A stretch of DNA of 64,000 nt from Mucilaginibacter myungsuensis (GCF_015222005.1 NZ_JADFFL010000002.1:186001-250000); one strand, 5' to 3'; shown: positions 35,695 through 45,024, counted from the stretch's first letter. Translations and numbers: made by a program. Notes: generated by a model not told the origin, from the sequence alone.

Positions 35695-36333
35695 ATGACT
35701 ATGAGGTATCTGTACACTTTTTTATTGATGATCTTTTCGGCCGCCGCGTTCGCGCAGCAGGCTGATAGGCCGTTGATACAGTTGACAGGGGTGGTGGTCA
35801 ATGCGGATAGTACCGATGTGATCGTGCCTTATGTGACCGTCACCAACCTTTCTAACAATAACCAAGCTAACGTAGCCAACTACAAAGGCTATTTCTCTTT
35901 CGTTGTGCACGAGGGCGATTCGCTCCGCTTTACTTGCGTAGGTTACACGCCCCAGGTGGTGGTGCTACCCAAAGAGATACCTACTAAAAGCCATACACTT
36001 AAAGTTTTAATGAAGTCGCAGATCATCAACCTGCCTACTTTTCACGTGTTCCCATGGGCTACTACAGAGGAGTTCAGGAAGGACTTTTTAACGATGAAGG
36101 TGGCCGACGATGACCTGGAGATAGCCCGCAAGAACCTGAGCAAAGGCTCACTGGCCGAACTATCAAAAGTATTGGCCCGCGATGCACACGAGATACAATC
36201 TGCCTACGCGCAGAACCAGCATCGCAACATCATGAATCAACAATCGCTGATGCCTAATCCGCTGTTGAATCCGATAGCCTGGGGAACACTGATCAATAAT
36301 ATCATCCAGGGAGATAAGAGCAGAGGGAAATAG
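35695..36333 (+). CDS. Secreted protein with carboxypeptidase-like regulatory domain
   Basis: The 212-residue protein has a signal peptide (YTFLLMIFSAAAFAQ) and then a beta-sandwich of the CarboxypepD_reg type: LTGVVVNADS...VPYVTVTNLSNN and GYFSFVVHEGDSLRFTCVGY. The C-terminal half is helical and of unknown function. Such modules often occur at the N-terminus of TonB-dependent receptors; here it stands alone, so it may be a small envelope protein. Start could be either of two ATGs six bases apart. Confidence 0.75.
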   Translation: MTMRYLYTFLLMIFSAAAFAQQADRPLIQLTGVVVNADSTDVIVPYVTVTNLSNNNQANVANYKGYFSFVVHEGDSLRFTCVGYTPQVVVLPKEIPTKSHTLKVLMKSQIINLPTFHVFPWATTEEFRKDFLTMKVADDDLEIARKNLSKGSLAELSKVLARDAHEIQSAYAQNQHRNIMNQQSLMPNPLLNPIAWGTLINNIIQGDKSRGK

Positions 36334-36336
36334 GTT

Positions 36337-36480
36337 TAAGTCTGAAGTTCTAAGTTTTGGGTCTTAAGTCATCTTCAATTCGCGGTTTATGCAAATAGCA
36401 AAGTCCTAAGGGAGGGTCAAAGTCTTTTTAGACTTTGACCCTCCCTTAGGACTTCTGACTTAGAACTTAAGACTTCCGAC
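36337..36480. repeat. Long hairpin element with a 24-bp perfect stem
   Basis: Bases 36401-36424 are the exact reverse complement of 36431-36454 around the loop TTTTTA. Outside this stem, TAAGTCTGAAGTTCTAAG and GTCTTAAGTC units on the left partly pair with TTAGAACTTAAGAC and GACTTA units on the right. It ends beside the def stop and probably terminates both convergent genes. Confidence 0.8.
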
Positions 36481-37053
36481 TTACCTCCCTTTCTTAACTG
36501 CCGGGAATTTCATTTTATAATCCACGCTAACCATTCCGCGCGAGATATCGTTCAGTTTTTTCTCGATCATTCGCTTGCGCAACGGACTTAGTTTATCGGT
36601 GAATAATTTACCCTCTATGTGGTCATATTCGTGCTGGATCACGCGGGCGGCTAAACCCTTAAAGGTCTCTTCGTGGTGTTTCCAGTTCTCGTCGTAGTAG
36701 GACATGCGGATAACCGGTTTGCGGTAAACATCCTCGCGGATATCGGGGATGCTCAGGCAGCCTTCGTTAAAGCCCCACTCTTCGCCGGTCTCTTCTTCGA
36801 TGCAGGCGTTAATGAATACCTTTTTAAAATCGGCCAGTTCGGGCTCGTCATCCGCAAAAGGCGAACAATCCACCACGAACAAGCGTGTAGCATGACCGAC
36901 CTGCGGGGCAGCCAATCCAACACCACGGGCGTTGTACATCGTCTCGAACATGTCCTCCACAAATGCTTTGATGTTCGGGTTCTCTTCGGGCGATATATTG
37001 ATGGCTTTCTTGCGTAATACCGGGTCTCCGTATGCTACAATAGGTAATTTCAT
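36481..37053 (-). CDS. def: Peptide deformylase
   Basis: Def removes the formyl group from nascent N-terminal methionine. The 190-residue metalloenzyme has all three motifs: GVGLAAPQVG, EGCLSIP (Cys metal ligand) and QHEYDHIEGK (HExxH ligands and catalytic Glu). A TATTTTTG box lies 4 nt from the ATG, so the mRNA may be leaderless. Confidence 0.97.
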   Translation of the reverse strand: MKLPIVAYGDPVLRKKAINISPEENPNIKAFVEDMFETMYNARGVGLAAPQVGHATRLFVVDCSPFADDEPELADFKKVFINACIEEETGEEWGFNEGCLSIPDIREDVYRKPVIRMSYYDENWKHHEETFKGLAARVIQHEYDHIEGKLFTDKLSPLRKRMIEKKLNDISRGMVSVDYKMKFPAVKKGR

Positions 37054-37057
37054 GATG

Positions 37058-37065
37058 CAAAAATA
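37058..37065 (-). promoter_or_regulatory. -7 box directly before def
   Basis: TATTTTTG on the reverse strand, followed by CATC and the ATG. Confidence 0.5.
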
Positions 37066-37144
37066 CAGGTTTTTATTTGTTGCGACAAAAGGGGGATGTT
37101 GAGCCTATGTAATAAACTATATCATTTTCCCTTGTCACGATGGA

Positions 37145-37300
37145 TGACAAAAAAGACTATTAAAAGTTTGTTGTTGGAGCGTAGCGCAGCGATCTCAGAG
37201 GGCGAACAACGCGGACCTGCCTATAAGATCGCTTCGTCGCCCCTACCACACACCTTTCCAGCCGCTCCTCGCAATTGTAAGTGGCTGAGGATCGCGGGTC
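37145..37300. repeat. Degenerate GAGATCGC-type spacer repeat
   Basis: GGAGCGTAGCGCAGCGATCTC and GATCGCTTCGTCGCCCCTACC lie in opposite sense in the spacer after the M16 gene. It looks like a decayed intergenic repeat. No gene was seen between def and the peptidase gene. Confidence 0.35.
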
Positions 37301-37302
37301 TT

Positions 37303-38535
37303 TTACTCCTCAGGCTCGAACATCAGCGTACACATGGCCGCCGGGTCAAACACCTCGTTACTGATCTGTAATAGTTGTTCTGCCGTTACGGCGTTCACTT
37401 TGCCAAATACTTCCTCTAAAGAATCCACCCGGTCAAAATCCATCAGGCTTTTGCACATGGACAGGATGAGGCTTAGGCGGTTCTCTTCGGCCAGGGCTAT
37501 TTGCCCGGTAAATTTTTGTTTGGCTTGATGCAACTGCAAAGTACCGAGTGGTTTATCGCGTAGTTTTTTTAGTTCCTTATGCGTCAGGCGCAGGGCTTTG
37601 GCCGCTTTCTCGGCATCGGTTCCAAAATAAATGCTGAACAGACCCGTATCGGTGAAAGAAGTATAGCTGGAATCGATGGTATAAGCGATGCCATGTTTCT
37701 CGCGGATCTCCAGATTCAGACGGCTGCTCATGCCCATGCCGCCTAACAGGTTGTTCAGCAAAAGCAGGCCGTATTTTTCGGGGTGGTTAGATGGGTAAGC
37801 CCTATTGCCGATCACGCAGTGTGTTTGCGATATCGGTCGTTTTAAAGACAACTCGGCGCCCTGGATGGTTACAGGGGCTATCCTGTTCTTCGGTTGTTCG
37901 TTCGCTTTTACTCCCTCAAAATACTTGCTGAACATTTTGATGACGGCGTTAAAGTCGTGATCGCCAAATACGCCGAACACCATTTGGTGCGTGTTGTAAT
38001 TAGTGGCAATGAAGTCGTCGATATCATCCTTGCTTAAAGCATTAACCGATTCGGGCGCGCCCAAGATATTATTGCCGAATGCATGACCTTTAAATAGCAG
38101 CCCCTCAAAGTCATCCTGTATGGCCTCTTCGGGCTGATCAAGGTACGAGGCTATCTCATCCAGTATCACACCGCGTTCTTTCTCCAGTTCATCCTGCGGG
38201 AAGGTGGAGTGAAAGATCAGATCCTCAAAAAGGTCTACCGCTTTGCTTAAATGTTGCTTTAACAGCGAGGCATGCAGGCAGGTGTACTCTTTGGTGGTAT
38301 AAGCGTTCAGATCGGCGCCTACCAGTTCCAGATGGTTCAGGATCTGGGTGGTGCTGCGGCGTTCGGTCTCTTTAAACAGCAGGTGCTCTATAAAATGAGC
38401 TAATCCGTCCTTGCCGGGCTTTTCGTCGCGTGCGCCGGCGTTCACCATCATGCAGCAATGGGTAATGGCGGATGGGGAATGTTTAAATAACAGCTTGATG
38501 CCGTTGGGCAAGGTATGTACCTGATAGTCTAACAT
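37303..38535 (-). CDS. M16 family zinc metallopeptidase
   Basis: The 410-residue protein has the inverted zinc motif HFIEH (His47, Glu50, His51) with a distal acidic ligand in ERGVILDEIASY. A second M16 half follows with ISQTHCVIGNRAYP and LNLEIREKHGIAYTID. It resembles the single-copy M16B processing-peptidase-like proteins of Bacteroidota. The absence of a signal peptide suggests a cytoplasmic role. The natural substrate is unknown. Confidence 0.93.
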   Translation of the reverse strand: MLDYQVHTLPNGIKLLFKHSPSAITHCCMMVNAGARDEKPGKDGLAHFIEHLLFKETERRSTTQILNHLELVGADLNAYTTKEYTCLHASLLKQHLSKAVDLFEDLIFHSTFPQDELEKERGVILDEIASYLDQPEEAIQDDFEGLLFKGHAFGNNILGAPESVNALSKDDIDDFIATNYNTHQMVFGVFGDHDFNAVIKMFSKYFEGVKANEQPKNRIAPVTIQGAELSLKRPISQTHCVIGNRAYPSNHPEKYGLLLLNNLLGGMGMSSRLNLEIREKHGIAYTIDSSYTSFTDTGLFSIYFGTDAEKAAKALRLTHKELKKLRDKPLGTLQLHQAKQKFTGQIALAEENRLSLILSMCKSLMDFDRVDSLEEVFGKVNAVTAEQLLQISNEVFDPAAMCTLMFEPEE

Positions 38536-38608
38536 GCGGCGGTAAAGATACTGTTATCTATACGATAAAATTTTACTCCATTAAGGGATAAATTCCTACT
38601 TTAGTTGC

Positions 38609-39145
38609 ATGAAAATTAAGGTTGCCGATCTTGAGTTTGAAAAGCTGATCAGTCAGGAAGTTATCCAGAAACGTATTACCGAAATTGCCGAACATCTTAA
38701 CGAAGATTACGCCGGCAAAAGCCCCATCTTTATTGGCGTACTCAATGGCAGCTTCCTTTTCATAGCCGATCTGGTTAAACAGATCACCGTACCTTGCGAG
38801 GTTACTTTTACCAAACTGGCATCCTACTACGGCGGCACCGCCAGCAGCGGTAAGATCCGCGAGGATATTGACCTGGTAGTGGAGATCAAAGACCGCGATG
38901 TGATCATCATTGAAGATATTGTTGACAGCGGCAACACCCTTAATTACCTGGTGGAGAAATTGTACCTGCGAAAGCCGGCCTCTATTAAAGTTTGCTCGCT
39001 GCTATTAAAGCCCGAGTCGATGGAGATATCGGTCGAGGAGCTGGAATACGTAGGCTTCCATATCGCTAACGAGTTTGTGCTTGGCTACGGGCTTGATTAT
39101 AAAGAGCAGGGCCGTAACCTGCTGGATATTTATAGGAAAGCTTAA
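38609..39145 (+). CDS. hpt: Hypoxanthine phosphoribosyltransferase
   Basis: Hpt makes IMP (and often GMP) from the purine base and PRPP. The 178-residue protein contains ITEIAEHLNEDYAGKSPIFIGVLNGS at the start (read as two motifs), the PRPP loop VIIIEDIVDSGNTL and the C-terminal FVLGYGLDYKEQGRNLLDI. Length and motifs are typical. Divergent from the M16 peptidase gene. Confidence 0.95.
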   Translation: MKIKVADLEFEKLISQEVIQKRITEIAEHLNEDYAGKSPIFIGVLNGSFLFIADLVKQITVPCEVTFTKLASYYGGTASSGKIREDIDLVVEIKDRDVIIIEDIVDSGNTLNYLVEKLYLRKPASIKVCSLLLKPESMEISVEELEYVGFHIANEFVLGYGLDYKEQGRNLLDIYRKA

Positions 39146-39369
39146 GCTACCCACCTCCACCGACCATTCAGTCTAAACCCGATAGGAACGGAAAACCCGA
39201 AGCGTGGGTGGGATAAAGCACTTGGTATGGCGAGGCTTTGGAGTGGATAGCGGGACTGAAGCCCGCCATGTAACCCGGCCTTTCGTTTTCTAAAACTGTT
39301 TTTCCTTTCCGCTGTAACTTAACGGCACCCTTTCATTCAAAATTCATATAATATTTGCATTTTGCGGTA
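39146..39369. other. Spacer with degenerate inverted units and an MFS-gene promoter
   Basis: CCCACC near 39151 and GGTGGG near 39216 are complementary. GCGGG/CCCGC (39250-39254, 39262-39266) forms a small stem. TAATATTTG at 39349-39357 lies 12 nt before the MFS ATG. No gene was seen. Confidence 0.35.
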
Positions 39370-40719
39370 ATGCCGGCCCTTAAACTCCCTTTCGGAAAAC
39401 AGATAGCCTATGCCAGCGGCATGATAGGTTGGAGCATCATGACCAATATTATCATTGTGATGTTGCCCTACTTTTACCTGCCGCCATCGAACGCGGGGTT
39501 GGTGCCGTTGCTACCGCAGATCATGCTGTTAGGTGTGCTAAATCTACTGCCGGTGATAGCCGCAGCGGGCCGGGTTGTTGATGCCGTGTTCGACCCCTTT
39601 ATTGCCTCTGTTAGCGATAAAAGCACAAACCCGGGTGGCAGGCGCATCCCATTTATGAAGTGGGCTATCCTGCCATCGGTGTTCTTTTGCTGTTTGGTGT
39701 TTTTCCCTGTGGTTAAAGGCGAGAGTATGTATAATGCCTACGCGCTCACCATTGGTTTGATGCTCTTTTTTATGAGCCTGACCACTTACATTATCCCATA
39801 CAATGCGCTGTTACCTACGCTGACCGATACATCTGCCGAGAAAGTAAAGCTGTCGTCATACCAACAGGTCGGTTTTATTCTCGGGATGATCATTGCCGGC
39901 CTGGTGAACAATTATGCCAAGGCCCTGCAAAATAAGTTAGGTTTTATTGGCGCCGAAGAGGCCGTGCAATACACCATTTGGGCGCTATGCGTATTCGCCG
40001 GTATTATGATGCTGATCCCGGTGTTGGCTATCGACGAGCGCAAATACTCGAACGATAAGCCTACCCACCTGCCCTTGTTGCCAGCCATCCGTAAAACATT
40101 CAGCAATCCTAATTTTAAGTATTACCTGATATCCGATTTCTCGTTCTATATGGCGCTCAGCATCATCTCAAGCGGGTTGATGTACTTTGTGACCGTACTG
40201 CTGGATCTGCCCGCCACACAAGGCGGCGTAATGATGGGCGTAATGGTAGGTACTTCATTACTGTTCTACCCTGCAGTGATCTATCTATCTAAAAAGTTCG
40301 GGAAGAAACCACTGGTGATATTCTCTTTCGCGTTGCTGAGTTTGATCTTTGTGGCCATATACTTTTTGGGCGAATTACCTTTTGCCCCTAAAGTGCAGCT
40401 ATATGCCATGGGCGTGGCGGCGGCTTGTCCGCTGGCGGCTTTGGGGATCCTGCCTAACGCCATACTGGCCGAGATAGCCGAACGCGATGCTGAAGAGACC
40501 GGAGAGAACAGTGAAGGGATGTTCTTTGCGGTGAAATATTTGTTTGTTAAGCTGGGACAGTCCTTAGGTATTGCCCTCTTCGCGTTCCTCACCATTTACG
40601 GTAAAGACCCCGGCAACGACTACGGCCTTCGCATGAACGGCATTTGCGGATTTATGTTATGCGTGGTAGCGCTATTGGTGTTCACCAGGTTCAAAGAACC
40701 GAAAGAGCAGGGAAAATAG
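39370..40719 (+). CDS. MFS transporter, GPH (glycoside-pentoside-hexuronide) type
   Basis: The 449-residue protein has about 12 membrane helices and the GPH/MFS_2 signature in loop 2-3: DAVFDPFIASVSDKS followed by GGRRIPFMKWA. It probably brings in a sugar or glycoside with a cation. The substrate is unknown and no sugar-processing genes are adjacent. I start at ATG 39370; the extra five codons to a TTG overlap the promoter box. Confidence 0.87.
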   Translation: MPALKLPFGKQIAYASGMIGWSIMTNIIIVMLPYFYLPPSNAGLVPLLPQIMLLGVLNLLPVIAAAGRVVDAVFDPFIASVSDKSTNPGGRRIPFMKWAILPSVFFCCLVFFPVVKGESMYNAYALTIGLMLFFMSLTTYIIPYNALLPTLTDTSAEKVKLSSYQQVGFILGMIIAGLVNNYAKALQNKLGFIGAEEAVQYTIWALCVFAGIMMLIPVLAIDERKYSNDKPTHLPLLPAIRKTFSNPNFKYYLISDFSFYMALSIISSGLMYFVTVLLDLPATQGGVMMGVMVGTSLLFYPAVIYLSKKFGKKPLVIFSFALLSLIFVAIYFLGELPFAPKVQLYAMGVAAACPLAALGILPNAILAEIAERDAEETGENSEGMFFAVKYLFVKLGQSLGIALFAFLTIYGKDPGNDYGLRMNGICGFMLCVVALLVFTRFKEPKEQGK

Positions 40720-40754
40720 CAGGTACATACCTTGGAGCCTCGCCAAAAATTCCC

Positions 40755-42062
40755 CTACATCAACTCCACCAATCGTTCTAACGCCATACCGCGTGAGCCT
40801 TTAATGAGGACTGTGGCGTTACGGATGGGTTTGGCTTTTAGGGCGTCGATAGCGTCTTGAGCGGTGCGGTAAAAGTCGGCATTGATCAATTCGCTTTGTT
40901 GATAGAAAGCTTCGCCGATGAAGATGCGTTGCGTAACGTTGGCATCCATCGCTTTTTGGATCACGCCCGCATGTTCGGCGGCCGAATCGTCGCCCAGTTC
41001 GAACATGTCGCCCAGGATCAATACTTTTTTATCGGCCGCTAACTTGCTGATGTTGTCTATCGCTACGGCCATACTGCTTGGGTTGGCGTTGTAATAATCG
41101 CACACCAGGGTGTTGGTGGCGGTGGTCATCAATTGCGAACGGTTGTTTTTAGGCTGATAGTTGGCAATGCCGGCATTTACCTCATCAGGCGTTAGATTAA
41201 AATAAGTGCCGATGCTGATGGCGATCAGGATATTGTCCAGATTGTATTCGCCTGTTAGTTGAGAACTTACCTCATGACTTTGCTTTTCGGCATTATTGGT
41301 CCAGCTTAGCGAGAGGAACGGCGCGTTAGCGATCAGCTTGCCGCTGATCAGCGCGTCCTCGCGATCGCCAAAGTAAATGATGTTCTTAATGTCGCGCTTG
41401 GCCTGCATTTCCATCAGCGTAGCATCGTTGCTGTTGATGAAAGCTACGCCGTTGTGGTTTTGCAGATGATCGTACATCTCACCTTTGCCGATCTTCACCC
41501 CCTCGACCCCGCCGAAACCTTCCAGATGGGCGCGGCCAACGTTGGTGATCAGTCCGTGACTGGGTTGGGCAATGCTGCACAGCAATTCGATCTCGCGTTG
41601 GTGGTTGGCTCCCATTTCTATTACAGCCATTTCGTGCGTATTGTTAATGCCCAAAATAGTCAGCGGGACACCGATATGATTATTGAGATTACCTTGCGTT
41701 GCCAACGTATTAAAACGTTGCGATAGCACAGCGTTAATGAGTTCTTTAGTAGTGGTCTTACCGTTGGTGCCGGTCAGGCCGATCACCGGGATATCGAGAT
41801 GTTTGCGGTGCAGGCGGGCAACATCTTGCAAGGTCTCTAACACATCATCAACCAAAATAAATTGTTCGCTAACGCGATATTGGGCATTGTCGATTATCGC
41901 GAAGGCCGCACCCTGCTCCACAGCTTGCGGGGCAAATGTATTGGCATCGAACTTATCCCCCTTCAGGGCAAAGAAGATACAGCCCGGCGTGATCTTGCGG
42001 GTATCGGTGCTGATGACAGGGTTTTGTTGGTAATGCTGGTATATCTGTTCGGTAGTGGTCAT
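40755..42062 (-). CDS. murF: UDP-N-acetylmuramoyl-tripeptide-D-alanyl-D-alanine ligase
   Basis: MurF adds D-Ala-D-Ala to the UDP-MurNAc-tripeptide, the last cytoplasmic peptide step. The 435-residue protein has the N-terminal substrate domain (NPVISTDTRKITPGCIFFAL), the ATP loop GLTGTNGKTTTKELI, EMGANHQREIELL, and the C-terminal ligase domain (YNANPSSMAVAI, LGDMFELGD, KGSRGMALE). I place the start at ATG 42062 because the 87 extra residues of the longer frame translate an intergenic repeat. Other mur genes are not in the window. Confidence 0.95.
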   Translation of the reverse strand: MTTTEQIYQHYQQNPVISTDTRKITPGCIFFALKGDKFDANTFAPQAVEQGAAFAIIDNAQYRVSEQFILVDDVLETLQDVARLHRKHLDIPVIGLTGTNGKTTTKELINAVLSQRFNTLATQGNLNNHIGVPLTILGINNTHEMAVIEMGANHQREIELLCSIAQPSHGLITNVGRAHLEGFGGVEGVKIGKGEMYDHLQNHNGVAFINSNDATLMEMQAKRDIKNIIYFGDREDALISGKLIANAPFLSLSWTNNAEKQSHEVSSQLTGEYNLDNILIAISIGTYFNLTPDEVNAGIANYQPKNNRSQLMTTATNTLVCDYYNANPSSMAVAIDNISKLAADKKVLILGDMFELGDDSAAEHAGVIQKAMDANVTQRIFIGEAFYQQSELINADFYRTAQDAIDALKAKPIRNATVLIKGSRGMALERLVELM

Positions 42063-42159
42063 GGCGTTGGGCCGTAAATGTCGGCAAGACCGAAAGTCCG
42101 AAAGTTTTTTTGAGTGCGCAAGTTTAATGGTAAAAGATGCGTAATAAGCCTCTTGCAAA

Positions 42160-42320
42160 TACTTTGCTCCCTCTTTGCGCTTTAGCGCAGAAAGTGTCGC
42201 GCACGAAGTGCCGCGGGGGTGAGTCACAGATAAGCAGAGCAGTGATACACAGCCGCCGAGTTTACTCACCCGCCCATCGCTGCGCTGGGGCACCCTCTCT
42301 TCGCCTTCGGCGGAAAGAGG
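42160..42320. repeat. Multi-hairpin intergenic element between murF and hemH
   Basis: TTTGCGC-TTTA-GCGCAGA at about 42174-42191 forms one stem and CCTCTCTTCGCC/GGCGGAAAGAGG (42294-42305 with 42309-42320) another. GGGTGAGT near 42213 and ACTCACCC near 42264 are inverses. It belongs to the pyrimidine-rich hairpin class also seen at 10504-10543. Confidence 0.5.
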
Positions 42321-42328
42321 CATACAAA

Positions 42329-43348
42329 CTACCGCTCCTTCACCATCCGCTCCAATGACTCGATAAATAAGGGATGATCGTTCAAGCTCTCTACCAACTG
42401 CACGTGTTCGCCGCCTTTTTCTTTAAACTCGTCGTTATACTCTACCGATACTTCGTAAACGGTCTCTAAACAATCGGCCACAAATGCCGGGCAAAATACC
42501 AGCAGTCGTTTTTTGCCTTGTTTGGCCAATTCTTCTATCACCACGCTGGTGTATGGCTGAACCCATGGGTCGCTACCCAGGCGCGATTGGAAACAAACGG
42601 TGTATTGGTCTTTGCTCAGGCCCATTTTTGCGGCAATGAGTTTGGCCGTATCATGTGATTGTGCCGAGTAGCAAAATTTATTGGTGTCGTTAAGTGTGCT
42701 GCAGCAATCGTCTTTTTTAAGGCAGTAGGCGCCCGTATGATCGCATTTGATCAGCTGGCGTTGCGGCAGACCGTGGAAACTGAACAGTACATGGTCGTAA
42801 TTCTCGTGACCGTGTTTTGCGGCGTTGGCCACAAAGGTGTCGATCATCAGGTCATCATTGTGGAACGAGTTTACGAACGATATATGCGGGATGGTTTGCC
42901 ATTGGCCAACCAGCGTCATCACCTTTTCCATCACAGAACCGGTACTGGCCGATGCATATTGCGGGAACAGCGGGATCACGCGGATCTCGGTTACCAAAGC
43001 GTCCTTTAATCGCTGCAAGGCCGACTCGATAGACGGGCTTTGGTAGCGCATGGCTAACTCTACCATGTATTCGTCGCCAAGTTTTTCTTGAAGTAATTGC
43101 TGTTGTTTGATGCTGTAGTAAAGCAGCGGCGAACCATCCTGATCGGACCAGATCTCGCGATACAACTGGGCCGACTTTGGCGCACGGAAAGGGACGATGA
43201 TACCCCTTACCAACAAAGCGCGCGATATTACATTGATGTCTATCACGCGTCCATCCATCAAAAACTCGTTCAGGTACTTGCGCACGTCAGGTGTCGACGG
43301 GCTGTCAGGCGTACCTAAATTGACTAATAAAACTCCTTTTTTGCTCAT
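42329..43348 (-). CDS. hemH: Ferrochelatase
   Basis: HemH inserts iron into the porphyrin at the end of heme synthesis. The 339-residue protein shows VLLVNLGTPDSP, the catalytic-type histidine in FSFHGLPQRQ (His192), and the C-terminal VCFQSRLGSDPWVQPYT and CPAFVADCLETVYE. A cysteine-rich stretch follows the histidine: Cys202, Cys209, Cys215, Cys216, Cys226. I start at ATG 43348; the longer frame uses a TTG inside the promoter box. Confidence 0.95.
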   Translation of the reverse strand: MSKKGVLLVNLGTPDSPSTPDVRKYLNEFLMDGRVIDINVISRALLVRGIIVPFRAPKSAQLYREIWSDQDGSPLLYYSIKQQQLLQEKLGDEYMVELAMRYQSPSIESALQRLKDALVTEIRVIPLFPQYASASTGSVMEKVMTLVGQWQTIPHISFVNSFHNDDLMIDTFVANAAKHGHENYDHVLFSFHGLPQRQLIKCDHTGAYCLKKDDCCSTLNDTNKFCYSAQSHDTAKLIAAKMGLSKDQYTVCFQSRLGSDPWVQPYTSVVIEELAKQGKKRLLVFCPAFVADCLETVYEVSVEYNDEFKEKGGEHVQLVESLNDHPLFIESLERMVKER

Positions 43349-43363
43349 TCCAGAATAATCGGA

Positions 43364-43371
43364 CAAAGGTA
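43364..43371 (-). promoter_or_regulatory. -7 box for hemH
   Basis: TACCTTTG on the reverse strand matches TAnnTTTG, 15 nt before the ATG at 43348. Confidence 0.5.
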
Positions 43372-43609
43372 AGATTATTTTGTTTGCGTAAAGTGACCGT
43401 CATCATGGCATTGGGTGGGTGGCGGTCATTATCTTGTCATTTCAAGGCGCCCGATCTAACTCATTCCCTCCCGAGGAACTTCAATGAATATCAAGGCAGG
43501 CCTTAACCATCTACAAAAACCTAACGATAAGATCACACAAAAACTCCCGCAGATCCAAACAAAATTATATTTTTGCACAAAAAGACATTTACATTAACAA
43601 TACTGATAT

Positions 43610-44038
43610 ATGAAACCATTTATCTCGACCACATTCTTCGGTTATACAACTTACCTGTTGGCCCTTGTGTCTATGACATCGCCATGGTTATTTGGCTTTG
43701 TTCATCCGGGTGGCGCGGCATTATTTTTCCCGCTGATCTTTGGTTGGTTCTGCTTAATAATGGCCATTTTCAGCAAGTCTAAAGCCGGCATGGTAGGTGT
43801 GTTCCCTATCCAGATGCACTGCGCTTTGTTAAGCATTGTTGGTTTTGTGATCATGATGTCGCCATTCCTTTACGATTTTGAAGGCCGCGTGTTCATCCCA
43901 CATGTGATCATTGGTGCAACCACGCTGTTCTTTGCTTTGTTCACCAAAACATCACCAATGACCTGCCCTCCAAGTGAAATGTTCACGGCGGGTTCTTTGC
44001 AATCAAAAGACTCTTTAGAGACCCGTTTGACACACTAA
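43610..44038 (+). CDS. SPW-repeat membrane protein
   Basis: The 142-residue protein has four membrane helices arranged as two repeats, each with an SP(W/F) motif: MTSPWLFGFVHPGGAA and MMSPFLYDFEG. This is the mark of the SPW repeat family (PF03779), whose function is unknown. The last 30 residues are polar. A perfect 14-bp terminator stem follows. The preceding 261 bp hold a TATATTTTTG box and no gene. Confidence 0.8.
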   Translation: MKPFISTTFFGYTTYLLALVSMTSPWLFGFVHPGGAALFFPLIFGWFCLIMAIFSKSKAGMVGVFPIQMHCALLSIVGFVIMMSPFLYDFEGRVFIPHVIIGATTLFFALFTKTSPMTCPPSEMFTAGSLQSKDSLETRLTH

Positions 44039-44069
44039 TTTTAGGCAAGAAACTTTTTGCACGATATTG

Positions 44070-44101
44070 AAAAGCAGGAATGGTTAGCCATTCCTGCTTT
44101 T
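44070..44101. terminator. Bidirectional terminator
   Basis: AAAAGCAGGAATGG (44070-44083) and CCATTCCTGCTTTT (44088-44101) form a perfect 14-bp stem with a 4-nt loop, then TTTTATTT. Between convergent genes. Confidence 0.9.
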
Positions 44102-44110
44102 TTATTTGGC

Positions 44111-44902
44111 CTACTTAACCAGCGTATATTTCCCTGAGCAATTGGTAGGGTAACGCATAAACTGCATATCGGCCATGGGGACCAGCTTGCCGCTGATACC
44201 ATTTACGCGGGTACCGCCTTCTATATCTTCGATCGTGTTCCCCTCGGCAAAGCTCGACCCATTAAGTTGCAGCGTGTAGGTAAAAGCATTGCCGTGCAGA
44301 TCCAGGTACTTTAGTGGTATAGCTAATTCATACGTGTAATTAAGTTTCTGATCAAATTCGGCCGCTACCTTGATGCCCTCATCGTTATAAACAGATAGCA
44401 ACGAATCGCTCAAGCCTTTTCCGCCTGTTATTTTTATCTCTTTAGACCGCAGGCTAAATTGTTGGTTGGCCGCTAATTTAAATGAATCTATACGGGCGGC
44501 GTTCTTAGCCGGCTCTTTCAATAGGTCGGCTTTGTCCCTTAAACCAATAACCGGCCAATTTTTGCTGCTGAACAATGGGTAGGTCACCAAAATTGTACCC
44601 TTATCGGCGGTTAATATCTTAAAGGTAATCCCCCCGGCAATTATCTTGCGACCGACCATTTGGTCGGTCGCCTGTACTACAAGGTATAGGTTATCTTTAT
44701 CGTTAGCCAGAGTGTAAAATACCTGTGTGCTATTATTGTACGCCTGGAATTTGTCGCCCCATTCGGTAGCTCTGCCGTCTATCTTGATGTTGGCCGGGGC
44801 GCGCAAGCCGGTCTCCTGGATCTTTGGAAGTCTTTGGGCAACTGATAAAAGCGGTAAAAGCACAGTGCCGATCAGTAAGGTTTGGGTGGTGATGATCTTC
44901 AT
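44111..44902 (-). CDS. Secreted protein with CBM9/DOMON-like domain
   Basis: From ATG 44902 the 263-residue protein has a signal peptide (TQTLLIGTVLLPLLSVAQ) and then NIKIDGRATEWGDKFQAY and TLANDKDNLYLVVQATD. These are typical openings of CBM9-like/DOMON sandwich domains that bind sugars or cofactors. The rest is beta-rich. The longer frame to 44953 adds 17 residues before the signal peptide and is unlikely. Function unknown; envelope location likely. Confidence 0.7.
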   Translation of the reverse strand: MKIITTQTLLIGTVLLPLLSVAQRLPKIQETGLRAPANIKIDGRATEWGDKFQAYNNSTQVFYTLANDKDNLYLVVQATDQMVGRKIIAGGITFKILTADKGTILVTYPLFSSKNWPVIGLRDKADLLKEPAKNAARIDSFKLAANQQFSLRSKEIKITGGKGLSDSLLSVYNDEGIKVAAEFDQKLNYTYELAIPLKYLDLHGNAFTYTLQLNGSSFAEGNTIEDIEGGTRVNGISGKLVPMADMQFMRYPTNCSGKYTLVK

Positions 44903-45024
44903 TTTTATTTGTGTAAGGGAGACGCGGTTCAAGGTAACATTAATTCGCAACAATTTTTGTTGTTCGCGCTTTGTTAATGAAAGCGCCGTGACACAAACAT
45001 CGGTGCCCTTTCGCCCAAAACATT

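Noticed and set aside
42063..42323. Longer murF frame adding 87 residues
   Set aside because: The extension is low-complexity translation of hairpin repeats and has no Mur-ligase character; the family start is at 42062.
43573..43782. 69-codon ORF overlapping the SPW-repeat gene
   Set aside because: It is out of frame with the recognised SPW protein and starts in its promoter region.
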